From assembly GCA_037126765.1 (NCBI GenBank), contig JBBCBC010000027.1, forward strand, positions 6,534,406 to 6,598,405: a stretch of DNA of 64,000 bases, in the 5' to 3' direction. Positions within the stretch are counted from its first letter, which is position 1. Every line of letters begins with the position of its first letter. The notes beneath the pieces were generated by a model. That model did not search any database. It was not told the origin of the DNA and saw only the letters and a program-made list of their open reading frames with translations. Positions 11,211-22,586 of this stretch are shown here, in pieces. Made by a program: the position numbers and the translations under genes. Source of the stretch: Stenogyne calaminthoides (taxonomy: Eukaryota; Streptophyta; Magnoliopsida; Lamiales; Lamiaceae).

Positions 11211-12906
11211 TGTTGGGGTTATACTGAAAAGTATGCTTTTACTTTGTATAACCAAAACTGATGTTTCTTATTTATTTACTGAAATAAATATTTAATCACT
11301 GTTGCATTAAATATGAATGAATGTTATATATGTTTATTGCAAACCCGTTCGATAAGACAGTATGTATTACGTTGTAGTTAATTTGGTGATACCCGATCAC
11401 TGAAGATCAAATTAACAGCCCTCGTAATTAAGTACAAATTCATAACCCAGATGGAAATGACCGAACCATCATGAACGGTTGAAGTGTGAGACCCAGATTG
11501 GCCTGTCTTGACCAAGGGATCACACTAGCGCATTTAGGTGCGCTGAATGAGGACCTACAGGAGGACAAATTCTTCGATACTAAATATACAAGAATTAGAC
11601 CTCAGTGGTGCGTTGTTTCTTAATCTCCATCCCTTAAATAGGATCGTGTGAAATTAATAACTATTGCTTTGACTTATGATGGGAAGAGAGTCAATGTGAT
11701 TCGATACCTTATATCTTGGGCAATATTATTAATTACATGACGATTGCTGACATTTAATACGGAGAATCGCGTGCAAGTACGTCTTGCTTGAGTTGTTCCC
11801 TTGATGGGCTCATATCCTTTATCATGTCAAATCTTGCAAGTGGAAATTTATTTCCGGCATGGATAATAACGTTGAGCTGTCTTTACTCCAAGGACAAAGA
11901 TATTAATTAATATAAAGCTTGTTCAGTGGCTTAATTAATTAATGGACTAAGATAATCTTAAACGTGGGAAATAATGACCGGGAGCCATGTTATATGTGAA
12001 ATCGTAATATGGGTTAAGATGGATAGTTCAATATTAATTTTATAGTGGAGTAAATTAATATTAATGGACTTGAATAATATTTGGCCTAAAATATTATAGC
12101 TTCATAGTCCATTGGAGGTCCAATCTTAATTCTCCTAAAGGCCCCCCAAATAGCCCAAAATAAAGTCCAATTAATGAGAGAGATAAAAAAAATATTCTTG
12201 CTTATTTCCAAGTCATTATTTTCGAAATTTTTGTCTATTAAAGGAAGAAAATATTGTCTTGATTTTCTTGTAGATATTTTATGGAAAGAGATAATTATTG
12301 TAGGAATACATAATTATCCCATAAATTCAAGAAGTCAAATCTTGACTCCTTTATTAGTGTAATTTTCGAAAAAGATAGGTAGAAGAGGGGAAGGAGATTT
12401 TTATTGAAAATTTAATTAAGGAGAAAAGAATATATGAGATATAATCAAGATTTCTTGGAGCTCAAGAAAAGATTTTCTCCCTTAATTTTCTACCCTAATT
12501 TTCGTCCCCCCCTCCTCCCTATATATAGGGGATGAACTCTTCATTCCCAAGTGAAATTTCATGTGTTGGAAATATTATAAATCCACAAAGGTGGTAGCAA
12601 AATATTTTATTTTCTCTCCATTAAAATCGTTCGTTGAAATCTTCCCACCGAATAACGCACGTGGACTTTGGGGATATATTTGGGAAGGCTCTTGGGTTGA
12701 TTCATCCGTTTGATTCTTCAAGAGGTTAGTAATTCAGTAACTCCTAGTTCCGCATGTTTAGGATTTACGTGAATTATGTGTGCATGTTGTTTATTATTAT
12801 GTTGAATTAATTTAGGATTAATTCATGCTAGTAATTAACTGTTTAATTTAAATATGTATTTAAATAATCACCTCGAATAGATCCGGGCACCCATACTTTC
12901 CCAACA
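11211..12906 (+). repeat. 3' LTR of copia element B (1696 bp)
   Basis: Begins TGTTGGGG after the polypurine tract and ends TTCCCAACA at 12906. The same sequence, with a few per cent of differences and small indels by eye, recurs at 42983-44668 in the same orientation and at 30935-32817 and 39686-41545 inverted. The ends are therefore defined by three independent copies. Confidence 0.92.
12520..12527 (+). promoter_or_regulatory. Putative LTR TATA box
   Basis: TATATATA followed by ggggatga. The other three LTR copies have the same position: TATTTATAGGGGA near 44291, and on the minus strand CTATAAATAGGGGATGA near 31321-31336 and TATAAATAGGGGATGA near 40083-40098. Retention in all copies supports an LTR promoter with transcription starting some 30 bp downstream. 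Confidence 0.6.
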
Positions 12907-13229
12907 TATCCCCGAATCGAGTTTTTCTAGTAGTTTGAAATAACTCGAAACGGGTAACAACAGGCTCACGCTCTCCAGCTTTCTTTTTTTCTTCTTTCTA
13001 CGATAGTCATTAACGTGTCCCCTTATTAGATATATTAAAAGTGAATATATAAAAAAAATTAAATGTTAGGATTTTGATCTCACCAGATTTTCTCTTATGC
13101 GTGCATAACATTTGTTCGATCCACGATATCGCACCTCCATCGACTTGGCTTGTTTGCGATTTTTCTCACTTTGTGACTACAGTGTAATAGAAATACGATA
13201 AACACTGAAAAGCATAGGGCATTAAATGA
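12907..13229 (-). other. Non-coding 3' region of the CACTA element
   Basis: No coding frame is visible. The stretch lies between the LTR junction and the last recognisable exon of the second CACTA gene. Confidence 0.4.
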
Positions 13230-14050
13230 TATTGATCAATTTTACCTGGAACTCATCATCCATAGATCGTCGCACAAACTCCTCCCAGTATGGGGCCACC
13301 GCAGGGCAATTCTGATACGCCTCTGGCGGACTAGCCTAGTAAAGACCTATATCCGGATCTCGTGCTTGACTTCTCAGCCAAGCCCAAAAATTCTTGGCCA
13401 ATACTCCAGCTTGTGACAGTATTTGATTCTTCTTTGAATAATCAAGGCCGAGAAATGTACTCTGTACGCATATAACATAACAATGTAGTAAATTTAGTAA
13501 TCATACAACAACTTTCAATAAGCATATATATAATTAACATACCGAATGTTCATCCCATAATCTTTTCTTCAAAGAAGTCAGTTTGTCGCTACGACAGTCC
13601 TTGGATGGCAGCACGATAGGGATTATATGTCTGACTGCAGCTCCAAGGTAGAAAGACAATGTCTCACTCTGTTTACCTATTGTCTGCCCATACTCATTGA
13701 ATGATAACTGCAATAACATATTATTTAATTAGATTCAACGATCAATCAATATAATTACAATTTCAACTGTTCAATTGTAATAAAATTATCTGAACTTGTT
13801 TCCCCTTGCTATGAGCCCTCTTAATAGAAGTCATCATGACTATACCTCTACTGCGCTTATCCCCAGAGCTGCTAGTGGTGGGAGCAGAAGTGTCACTCTG
13901 TCTCAAGTCATCAGTATCATGTCGATCATCAGCACCATGATCTCCATCATAATCTCCACCATGATCTCCTAAATGTACTCCATCATCATCTCCATCATCT
14001 CCGGGATATGGCAGATAAGACATGATCCTGTAAAGCATAAGAAACAACAT
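13230..14050 (-). pseudogene. Second gene of the CACTA element (plant transposase, Ptta/En/Spm type), multi-exon
   Basis: Minus-strand pieces, in order: an acidic His/Asp-rich stretch (GDDGDDDGVHLGDHGGDYDGDHG, about 13995-13900) followed by GIVMMTSIKRAHSKGKQV; then an exon of about 13710-13545 reading SFNEYGQTIGKQSETLSFYLGAAVRHIIPI and LTSLKKRLWDEHS; then a piece at about 13330-13245. Apparent splice sites are attgcag before 13710 (acceptor) and GTATGTTAAT after about 13545 and GTAAAATTGA after about 13245 (donors). The GQTIGK...S.FLG.L.R..IP pattern is typical of the En/Spm-associated plant transposase family (second, TnpA-like product). Start and end are not certain. Confidence 0.6.
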
Positions 14051-14085
14051 TTAATAAACAAAAAACAAACAATATTTAAGGAAGC

Positions 14086-17000
14086 AGAAGAAATAACATT
14101 CAATAAAGCAAAAGAAACAATATTCCATAAAGTCGTACATTTCTTTTTAGCACTTGTTTTTCTTTTACGTTTTTTGGTTGAATTTCTCGTTCATGACCAT
14201 AAATGTTAACAAGATCGGGATTGCCATATTCATCCTCATCGATAATTATTCTCTGGTACGGGCGTGGATTTGCTAGATCATCGAAATAGGGTACAGAATG
14301 AGTGAAGTTCTGAAAAATATCATCGATTGGGTCAACATCTTCATCGCTAATCTGGTAACTACTGTTAAAATTGTTTGACAGAACAACGATGGACCATTTC
14401 TTATTAACTGGGTCGGGGACATAGAAATTTTTTTGAGCTTGACTGGCCATTATGTAAGGGTCATCTTTGTATCCCACATTCTTCAAATCAACGCGTACGA
14501 ACTCAGATCTTTCAACTTAGACCCCGTTAGGGATCCTCACCCAACTGCACTCGAAGATTGGTTGTTGGTGAACAACATAGTCGAGTTTCCAAATGTTGAC
14601 AATCTGTCCAAAGTAAGTAGTATTCGATTGATTCCTCGTAGATTCTGAGAATGGACACCCCACTATTCTCAAGAATGTACTTGTGGCATCATGATCTTCG
14701 TATAAAATGTGTATACATTAATAAGATAACACTTATACGAATACACATGTCTATCGTGCATTCTAGATAACCACTTAACTCTTTCATTCACTAATTCTTT
14801 ATCCCGTGACAACATATTTGCTACATAACCATTGAACTACCAACAAGCGTGCGATTGTGCTCAACTTCAATCCATAATCTATCTCCGTGGGAAATGTCTC
14901 AACAAGTGTTTGCATGTGCAGTCAATAAAAGGAAGCACGCCGACCGTGTTGTGAAGCACGACAAGTGTATCCGTGTTAGTTCCTCCATACTAACACTTAT
15001 AGATTGACCACCGTAATGCCTTCACCATCCATCCTATTGGTGTACCGAGTAATTGGAAGTCCAATTGCATCAACATTCGAATGAATTCGCACCAAAGACT
15101 TAACGCTTCTTCTACTAAATAGCGTTCGCAATGCATCCCTCCTACCGACATATTCATCACATATCCTTTGAGCACTTTCATATATCTCTTCACCATACAT
15201 CCATCGATACGAAAGGGACCACACATCCTTGTCTCGTGGTACCAAATGAACGGTTAGGTGAACCATTATATCAAAAATGATGGAGGAAATACATCTCAAG
15301 CTCAAAGAAGCGCCCCACAATCTGTCTCTCGAAAACCAAGCAATTTTCTAGGATCTATGACCTTGCTACTCATTGCCTTGAAGAACCAACATAACTTTGT
15401 TATGGTTATGCGCACATTTTCGTGCAAGATAGAACGTATTGCAATGGGCAAGAAAGTCTCCATGATGACATGATAGTCATGTAATTTCAGATTCATCGGG
15501 CCTCACGCCATCATCCGATACAAGTCTCTCAGAGGTTGGACGAATAACCCTCCGAACTTTCACATCCTTTAGCGTCCTCAAGTAACTCTTTTCTCTCATT
15601 CTTGGACAAGGTGTGTGCAAAAGAGAGGTAAGAACGGTTGACCTCTTTCTCTAGCAATGTGTTTTAGTTCGCTCTTATTCCCATATCAATCATATTCATT
15701 CTTGCATTGTAACCATCCTTGGACTTCTTATCGCCTAGGAGAGTATTGAGCAGTTTGGCACAAACGTTATTCTCAACGTGCATTAGATCAATTAAGTGTC
15801 TAACATACAACTCTTTTCCAATAGGTAATTGAAAGAAAATTGATTCCTTCTTCCAAACCGCTAGTGGGGACACTCTTTGCGAAGCTCTTTCCGCATCTTG
15901 TGTGTCGATATTCTTCATCTCATTCAATACATCCGAACCCGACAATAAACGTGGTGCTTCATTGTCTCGATTGTGCCATCGAATGCATCGGTCATTATTC
16001 TCAGACTTATGTGTTGGGTCCAACCACCTCCTATGTCCCATATGTAGTCTTCCCACAAAGAACTCAAGTTTAATGTGATGTGTCCGCTTGGTACAACAAG
16101 GACATGCATTGCCCCCTTCACACTATATCCAGATAGATTCCTAAGCGGAAAGTCATTGATAGTTCCAAACAAAGATGGCCTTCAACTTGAAATTCTCCTT
16201 TCTACAAAGATCGCATACATCGATACCTTCATCCCACAAAGTAGCTTCAAGTCCTCTATCAAAGGATCCAGATATACATCTATGTCGTTACCAAAGTTGT
16301 TTGGGTCATGATATCAACATAGACAACATCATGTAAAAGCGCTTCATGCACAACTCGGGTGAAAGGTTATAAACAACATAATCATCGCCATGTAATCGTG
16401 GTTGGTACTTTGGATCTTCGAACGGATTCATTCCGCGGGTTGAGAGTGCAAGACGCAAGTGTCGTGGGCTCGTTGCCAAATTCACGGATGCGACATCGAA
16501 TGTCTTCCATGGGGGGGTGAATCGGTAGGTGTCTTAGCATTCCATCTTTGATCCTATCATCATGATGCCAAGTTAAATTTCTAAAGATCCACAAGACTAC
16601 TATACATTCTCCCGAATCTTGATATTATTGGAAAGTACCACAACACCTTCAAGGAGATTTATTTTTCTTATATCGCTTCTCCCACACTTGGGACATTCAT
16701 CGAGGTCTGATACTCCTTCCAAATAAGATACAATCACCTTGACAAGCATAAATTTTTCGATGTGTTAATCCGATGGACTTGAGCATTTGTTTAAAGATCA
16801 TATGCTCTCTTAGGGCAAAGACATTTCCATCAAAGTAATAGACCACTAATCGCTTCCAAAGATACTTGTGAAGCAAGCATCGGACAACCGTGAGTCGCTT
16901 TTTAGGTTGAACAATATCAACACAACCGACAATTTTGTTGCTTTTCACACCGGCCAAAGTGGTAATCCAAACAGAATCCCTTAACTTCTCTCGACATATA

Positions 17001-17369
17001 AGGGTGATCTCGCAGATCACCGCTATCCCCACTCAATGTATCAACGGTCAGACATCATCGAAAAATATTCGTGATCCACCGTATCTTCAAACCTAAAGTC
17101 GGTTCTAGGTTGCTTGAGCTACATCTATCTCTTTGTCTCACCATGAGATGTCCAAACCAGTATATGCTTTATCAATACCGTGAATCATCAAGTGATTTAA
17201 TAAATTTTTCGACCACTCAACTTTTTTTTTCCATTCATACATTTCCAACAAGGACATGGAATGTACCGATGGTCGGTGCAAAAGGTCTAATTGCATGATT
17301 ACAAAAACTCTTCCATTTATTCCTATACTCATCTGATAACCGATCTACTCGAACCCACTTTCGATCCAT
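14086..17369 (-). pseudogene. TNP2-type CACTA transposase, degenerate
   Basis: The start is the minus-strand ATG at 17367-17369, giving MDRKWVRVDRLSDEYRNKW, the usual beginning of the transposase-associated domain. Further pieces in order: YYFDGNVFALREHMIFKQML (about 16850-16790), IYACQGDC zinc-ligand region (about 16750), NLTWHHDDRIKDGMLRHLP (about 16585-16525), the TNP2 core (WLDPTHKSENN near 16020 and LYVRHLIDLMHVENNVCAKL at about 15810-15745), DUF4218 (about 15500-15160: LHDYHVIMETFLPIAIRS, VHLVPRDKD) and DUF4216 (about 14490-14270: GYKDDPYIMASQAQKNFYVPD). At least six frame changes or stops separate them. In intact relatives the product binds element ends and catalyses excision. Confidence 0.85.
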
Positions 17370-17741
17370 ATAGAACTAGCTACAGATGCCTATAGAAAAG
17401 ACAATATGAAGATTGTTTCTCAAGACAATGTATCTTAAAGTATTAAACTTAAAAGCATACCTAACTATACTTAATCTACATTCATTTTAATTTTCTAATG
17501 TATTCTAATGTACCATCATTAATCATCTAATTAAAGAAACACACAAAAATTAAACTAAATTAAACAATCTAATATTCAAACAAACAACAATCAATTAACC
17601 AAGCCAATTAACCAATTAATTAATCTAACACTATATATATATATATCCTAACATATATAGATATATATATATACACATATATATACACATACATACATAT
17701 ATAAAACATTAAATAAAATAAATAAATTACCTATATATAGA

Positions 17742-17943
17742 GGCGGCGGCAGCGGCGGTAGGGGAGGAGGAGGAGGAGGGTGGGTAGGGAGGGGAGGAGG
17801 AGGGAGGGAGGAGGAGGAGGAAGGAGGTGGAGGCACCACAATACGGTAGGGAAGAAGGAGGTGGAGGAGGAGGAGGACCGGGTGACGGGGATGGTGAGAG
17901 GAGGAGGAGGAGGAGGAGGAGGACGGGAGGATATGATGAAGGA

Positions 17944-18003
<60 letters not shown>
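17742..18003. repeat. Purine-rich GGA tract followed by (TA)n microsatellite
   Basis: 17742-17945 is almost pure G/A (repeated gga/ggag); 17946-18003 is an uninterrupted TA dinucleotide run of about 58 bp. On the transposon strand this is a CT-rich leader between the subterminal repeats and the TNP2 start, followed by AT-rich sequence at 17630-17720. The long glycine/arginine-like frames it creates are low-complexity artefacts. Confidence 0.9.
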
Positions 18004-18006
<3 letters not shown>

Positions 18007-18059
18007 GACTAAAAAAATCGCAAGGTAATATGCGTAAAATGGGGGTCGAGTTCGGTTAT

Positions 18060-18285
18060 GGTTATGAACCGTCTAAGTTTTAACTTGGACAACGGTTTAA
18101 CCCTTCAATTCAATTTTTGCACAAATGTTTTCAACCGCTTCAAAGGGGATTTTTGGACAATGTTGTAAACCGGCTGTCTATATTTATTTATTTTTTTAGA
18201 ACCGCTCTCCAAGGGACCACTTGGAGAGCTATTCGAAAAAAATGATGTCCAAGTGAAGCTCTCCAAGCTCAAATGTGTAGTAGTG
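18060..18285 (-). repeat. Terminus and subterminal repeats of the CACTA element
   Basis: The terminal inverted repeat starts CACTACTACACA (minus strand, at 18285). Short copies of CTTGGAGAGC lie in both orientations near 18202-18212, 18220-18230 and 18258-18268, and gtttacaacattgtcc/gtttaacc-like words lie further in (18090-18175). Clustered short subterminal repeats bind the element's second protein in En/Spm. Confidence 0.75.
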
Positions 18286-18990
18286 TGTCTTGTCCGTGCC
18301 CAATTGCCCACCCAATTTACTTATCCGAAATCAATACAAATCTGATTTTAGAGACATTACGTAATGGCCGACAATAGTCGCGTCACTGGCTAATGATGCA
18401 TTGGACCACATACGATATTTTGTCAATCTTAGTCTCCACACCCTCAAATCACACATGACCAATTACTATATCAAAGTTGGCTGCGGATTCTCTTACAATT
18501 AAACAATTAAAGTATATTATGTATGATGCAATTTTTTGTGAATCTCTAACTCGTAGACAGGGTTGCAAGTGAGTCAAATCTGCTCAATAGCTACTCGTGC
18601 TGGCTCGAAATCAATTTGAATTTAGTCGAGTAGTTTACTAGCTCAATCGAGCTACTCTAGTAGTTCTCGAGCTCGAGTTCAAGCTCAATAATAATTATAA
18701 GCTCGGTCGGCAGGCTCGTGAACTTAATTGAGCTCATATAATTTTACAATTTTACTTCTATTATAATAATTATTATAAATATGTATTCTAATTATACGAA
18801 TAAAATATATATAAATACATAATTAATATTATGTAAGTTATCGAGTCGAGCTCGAGTATTTCGAGTTGTCCATTGAGCCGAGTTCGAGCCCAATACGTCA
18901 TACATGATATTTTTGCAAATTTGTGTATTAATTACTTTTTTAAAAATCAAGTATCAAGAATACCACATGTCATGAATATTATACGTATAA
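18286..18990. other. Intergenic, with a decayed AGCTCGAG-rich dispersed repeat
   Basis: No gene is seen. 18545-18895 is rich in the words ctcgagctcgag, gctcgt and gagtcgag, as found in a common plant dispersed repeat type; I cannot class it. 18700-18850 is AT-rich with taattataata runs. Confidence 0.4.
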
Positions 18991-18997
18991 ATTAATA

Positions 18998-19270
18998 ATG
19001 GACCTGTCCCTCTGATGTGTAAAGATTTATGCACACGAAATTGAAGTAGAGACTGAAGTTATAGTGTAGCTGGCCACGTGTGTAGCGCCTCCTGCCATGA
19101 GCAAAACTCATGCATTTCCCCATGAGAATAATTCAGTTAACTCTAAAATTTCTTCACCTCATATTTCTTCTTTTTCCAACTTCTTTCTACAACTAAAGTG
19201 ATTCTCAATTCACCTTTAACTAAAATGCTTTAATTTTTCAAGAATTTATATTTTATTGTTGCTATAAATA
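18998..19270 (+). promoter_or_regulatory. Promoter of small gene copy 1 (G-box, RY, TATA)
   Basis: The 115 bp from about 19000 to 19115 are strongly conserved with 22738-22851 upstream of copy 2, far better than surrounding DNA. Elements seen: CACGTG (19075-19080, in context GCCACGTGT), CATGCAT (19109-19115, RY core) and TATAAATA (19263-19270), 83 bp before the ATG. G-box plus RY is the known pairing for ABA/ABI3-type, seed-biased expression; that regulation is inference. Confidence 0.65.
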
Positions 19271-19352
19271 GAGCAGATTTGCTTCAAACCCTAGCACAAT
19301 CTCACCCATCAATAAACTACATATAATATATACTACTACTTTCTCTCTCAAG

Positions 19353-19511
19353 ATGGTGAGTATTATGAAGAAGCTCGGAAACCCTAATTTCATTGCGGAT
19401 GAAATTAGGGTTGCTGCAATTTGCAATTTCAATAGAAGAGAAACACTAGCTAATGAGGGTGATGACGATGACGACGATGATGATTACACCACTATTGCAC
19501 CTGCAGCCTGA
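19353..19511 (+). CDS. Small acidic protein, copy 1 (52 aa), unknown function
   Basis: ATG at 19353, TGA at 19509-19511. The product starts MVSIMKKLGNPNFI, has a middle with one Cys (IRVAAICNFN) and ends in an Asp8 tract followed by YTTIAPAA. The ORF is too short for usual length cut-offs. Support for a real gene is a diverged paralogue at 23086-23250 with the same start context (tctctcaagATG), the same stop, an identical last 19 residues, and conserved promoter, TATA box and poly(A) signal. Length differences between copies are whole codons. No signal peptide or membrane segment is visible, so the product is likely cytosolic or nuclear. I do not recognise the family. It could also be a recently silenced pair. 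Confidence 0.65.
   Translation: MVSIMKKLGNPNFIADEIRVAAICNFNRRETLANEGDDDDDDDDYTTIAPAA
19380..19412 (+). repeat. Palindrome inside small gene copy 1
   Basis: Arms AACCCTAATTTCAT (19380-19393) and ATGAAATTAGGGTT (19399-19412) are perfect inverted copies around a 5-base loop TGCGG. It encodes NPNFIADEIRV and would form a 14-bp stem in the mRNA. The arms contain AACCCTAA, a telo-box-like word. Confidence 0.9.
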
Positions 19512-19678
19512 ATTTGTTAGTGCTATATATAAATATATCTATATTCAACTAGTTATACATATACATATATATATATATAGAATATATGAGAGAGATGAAG
19601 AGATATAGATATACGTAAAGAGACTGTTGTTGTTTCGTTATTAACCATTATATATGTAGGCTTTGATTTACGTACATC

Positions 19679-19684
19679 AATAAA
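19679..19684 (+). terminator. Poly(A) signal of small gene copy 1
   Basis: AATAAA about 170 bp after the stop, in the context ttacgtacatcaataaaa...ctttatttta, which matches the context at 23459-23464 after copy 2. Confidence 0.6.
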
Positions 19685-19719
19685 ATACTTTATTTTAGTA
19701 TATACCTTGTGTAATATTG

Positions 19720-20332
19720 TTAATATGAAGTATTTAATTTAATTATATATTTCCCATTCATATTTTAGTACACACGTGCTTGCATGCATGTAAAGGATTA
19801 ATTATGATTCATGTATTTCTGTGATTTATTTTTTTGTCCATCAAAACATACCTGCAAAACGAAAAAAAAGAAAAGAAAAATAATTGGTCTCGCCGTCTCG
19901 CGCGGTACATATATTTTTTCTTTTTCTTATTGCCAGAAAATATTAAAAGAAAATATAGTTTATTGATTCGATGTGCAAATTTTAGCAATTACAAGTCGAG
20001 TAGGCTTGTCAGTAACGTTTTCTACGAATTTAAAACTTGTCGTAATTCGGCTGAAATGGTTCGATAAGGCTCGACTCCGACTTATATATATGTACTATAT
20101 ATATAGTTTTTCTTTTTCAGAAATAACTTTTTTATTAAACATTAATCAAAACAATCATAGAAGTCAGGTCCTCAAGGCTCAAACCAAATATAACCCACGT
20201 ACGTCTTCACCATTTAAAAAGACGGATGGGAGGAATTTAAAAAAAAAAAAAGACAAAAATACATAATTTTATGTAAAGCGCGCAGTTTTATTGTCCAACT
20301 AATTTACAATTTGTGTGTACCTTTAAACAATA
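19720..20332. other. Intergenic AT-rich DNA
   Basis: No gene is seen. A stretch at 19996-20075 (tcgagtaggcttgtc ... gtaattcggctgaaatggttcgataa) matches 33841-33930, so it is part of a dispersed repeat. Confidence 0.45.
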
Positions 20333-20431
20333 CTACCTCCATCTCAACTCTTTATTCACAGTTACTGTTTTCTCGTGTTTTAGCGAGCGAATTTTTTATT
20401 AGTATTGAACAAAGAGTTGGGACGGAAGGAG
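20333..20431. mobile_element. Stowaway-like MITE (99 bp)
   Basis: Ends CTACCTCCATCTCAACTCTTT and, inverted, CTCCTTCCGTCCCAACTCTTT, close to the Stowaway consensus CTCCCTCCGTCCC. Flanked by TA on both sides (20331-20332 and 20432-20433), the mariner-type target duplication. Confidence 0.9.
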
Positions 20432-21240
20432 TATTATTTTTTTAATAAAATGTGTTAAATTTATCATGAAATATAATTTTGAGATGTTGGGAGAAGATAA
20501 TTAAAAAATATATAATTACTTTATTGTCTTTTATGGAAAGAGGTAAATAAATTTGGGATTGACCGTTTGAAAAAATAGGTAAACAAATTTAAAACTGGGG
20601 ATATAATAATTTTTATATATAATATCATAAAGTGATAATTACAAATACATGCACGATAAAACTATTTTATATAAAAAAAATTAAAACAATACAAGAAAAT
20701 AATTAATTGACTAAGAAAATAATTAAAAATCTCCTTTCTTGTGAAAAAAAGGATATAAATCTCACCACACCTAGTATTAATTTGTAGGCGATAATCACAC
20801 GATAGCTAACAATTATAACTCCATTAGAATCACGATATTTTGTTTCAATTAATAATTAATTATAACCTGACTATGTATTTATTAATAAGTTTCCCAAATA
20901 CTAACTAAGGTGATATATAAAATACTCTTGATCGTTTTGGCATAAGTGAAAAGTATATAAAGCCATCATTCATAGTTGAGGCATTGCATAAGACCGTCTC
21001 ATGGTAAAACAGGATATAAGTTGGTCATTGATGCTTTAACATTTTAAGAAGGGTGGGTGTTATTTATGCTTTGTTGTATCAATGCTTAAATATTTGAGAT
21101 AAATTTTATATGAATTTTTGTCATCATAGCTAACAATAACACCATTAGAATGATCACGATATCTCTGCTAACTCGTGATTCTATATATGTACGGTCAAAA
21201 AAGAAACAACAAATTGAAACATAAATTCATGAATTGGGAA
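20432..21240. other. Intergenic AT-rich DNA
   Basis: No gene or clear repeat is seen. A short phrase, tagctaacaat(tat)aactcc/acaccattagaat(gat)cacgatat, occurs twice (about 20803-20835 and 21127-21163), a decayed duplication. Confidence 0.4.
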
Positions 21241-21606
21241 AATTTCATATTACATCATGTAAGTTTGGCCAATTTCAAAATAAATCCTTTATTATTTTTC
21301 GCTTTATCATTTTTGGTCCTAAGTGTACGATTTTCATCCTTTTTGACCAATTTAGGTCCTAGGGTGTACAATTTTATCCTCTATATTTCTACTTTATCAT
21401 TTTTGTCTAGGGTACGACGATTTTCATCATTTTATGATCAATTTAGGTCATTTTTCATGTGAAAAATTTCCATTGAAAAAAGGACCAAATTGGTCAAAAA
21501 ATGATAAAAAATCGCATACACCTAGAATAAAAAATGATAAAACGGAAACATAAAGAATTTAATTTGGAATGAACCAAACTTACAGGATGTAAAATAATAA
21601 AATATC
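21241..21606. mobile_element. Fold-back MITE (about 366 bp)
   Basis: The left end (aatttcatattacatcatgtaagtttgg) is an imperfect inverted copy of the right end (ccaaacttacaggatgtaaaataat), and the complementarity extends far inward (gaccaatttaggtcct against gaccaaattggtc). Mutator- or hAT-like class cannot be decided; no clear target duplication. Confidence 0.7.
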
Positions 21607-21830
21607 TCCATTCATTATACACCTTCACCCACATCGATAAATTCCAACACCCTCAAAAGTCTCCTTGTCTGCGCAGTGAAACATTTCAAAAAACTAACCT
21701 CAAAATCCATTGGATTTTCATTCTCCACTACTGCCATAATCTCCTCGATCGATCAAGAAGAGACGACTTAATTCAGACCTCTTCCAAATTACTATATGAA
21801 GGTGAACAATTGCAGATTAATTTAAAGAAA

Positions 21831-22140
21831 ATAATTAAATTGGTCCATAACTTTCTCGATTGTTCAATTTTAGTCTAATATATTTCGTCAAAAAATGTAA
21901 AATAATATCATTTTTTATCAAACGCAAGTCACGTGCCAGTTTAAAATTATGGGTTCCATAGCTTGTATCCGACTCGATTGTCTAATTCTACTCCTATTTT
22001 CGCCAAAAAATAGAAAACAACGCCATTTTCGATCACACGGCAAAAACAACGCCAAAAACGATATCGTTTTCTAATTTTTCAAAAAAAAATAAGAACAAAA
22101 TTGGACAATTCAAATAGTTATGGGATTAAATTTAATAGTA
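21831..22140. mobile_element. Fold-back MITE (about 310 bp)
   Basis: Left ttaaattggtccataact...attgttcaatttt and right aaaattggacaattcaaatagttatgggattaaattta are imperfect inverted copies. The middle carries the quasi-palindrome caaaaacgatatcgttttc. Similar style to the element at 21241-21606, probably a separate family. Confidence 0.6.
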
Positions 22141-22584
22141 AAATTTTTTGAGACGAAAAACGTATGACATAAAAGTTATGAGAAAAAAAACTTTTTTTCT
22201 CCAAAAAAATGTGAAACGTATTCTTTTGTTGGTACAAAAATCTATATTTAGAAAGTTTTACGTGATGTTAGAAATTAATATAAATGAATTAATTTTACAC
22301 ATCTCTTAATAAATTTGAATTTTTAAATGAGATGTAAATATTTTATGGTATTAGAGTTTTTGACTCACGCACGCCCATATTTTAAGTTCAAATCATGCGC
22401 AACTCCACACTTATTAAATTGTTTACTCGATAGTTGAAATTTTTTTCACATTAAACCGTCTCATGGCAACATATGAAATATATACAAGTTTTTTAAATAC
22501 TTTAAAAATCGATCTAGGTTAAAAAGTACCACGTCACGTCTCGTGTAAATTTTTGAACCCCTTACCAAAGAAGAAAACATGGAA
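22141..22584. other. Intergenic AT-rich DNA
   Basis: No gene is seen. Confidence 0.4.
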
Positions 22585-22586
22585 AT

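Larger units (their letters stand above)
8330..12906 (+). mobile_element. Ty1/copia retrotransposon B, 3' part
   Basis: Contains the pre-integrase domain, integrase, RT, RNase H and a complete 3' LTR. The element is cut at 8330 by the Sirevirus LTR; its gag and 5' LTR should lie left of the window, beyond the inserted element. The lineage is not assigned with confidence. Its LTR belongs to the same family as the LTR copies at 30935-32817, 39686-41545 and 42983-44668. The right target-duplication copy would be TATCC (12907-12911); the left is out of view. Confidence 0.85.
12907..18285 (-). mobile_element. CACTA (En/Spm) transposon, 5' part, decayed
   Basis: Read on the minus strand, the element starts at 18285 with CACTACTACACATTTGAGC, the CACTA hallmark. 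It then has subterminal repeats, a TNP2 transposase gene (17369 down to about 14086) and a second gene (about 14050-13230). The other terminus is not seen: at 12906 the LTR of copia element B begins, so that element probably inserted into the CACTA and its distal end lies left of the window. The 3-bp target duplication on the right would be TGT (18286-18288). Confidence 0.85.

Noticed and set aside
13973..14648. Plus-strand frames at 13973-14209 and 14433-14648
   Set aside because: Shadows of the minus-strand CACTA genes.
17780..18028. Plus-strand frames rich in Gly/Arg/Glu and Ile-Tyr repeats
   Set aside because: They are translations of the GGA tract and TA microsatellite, with no complexity or family similarity.
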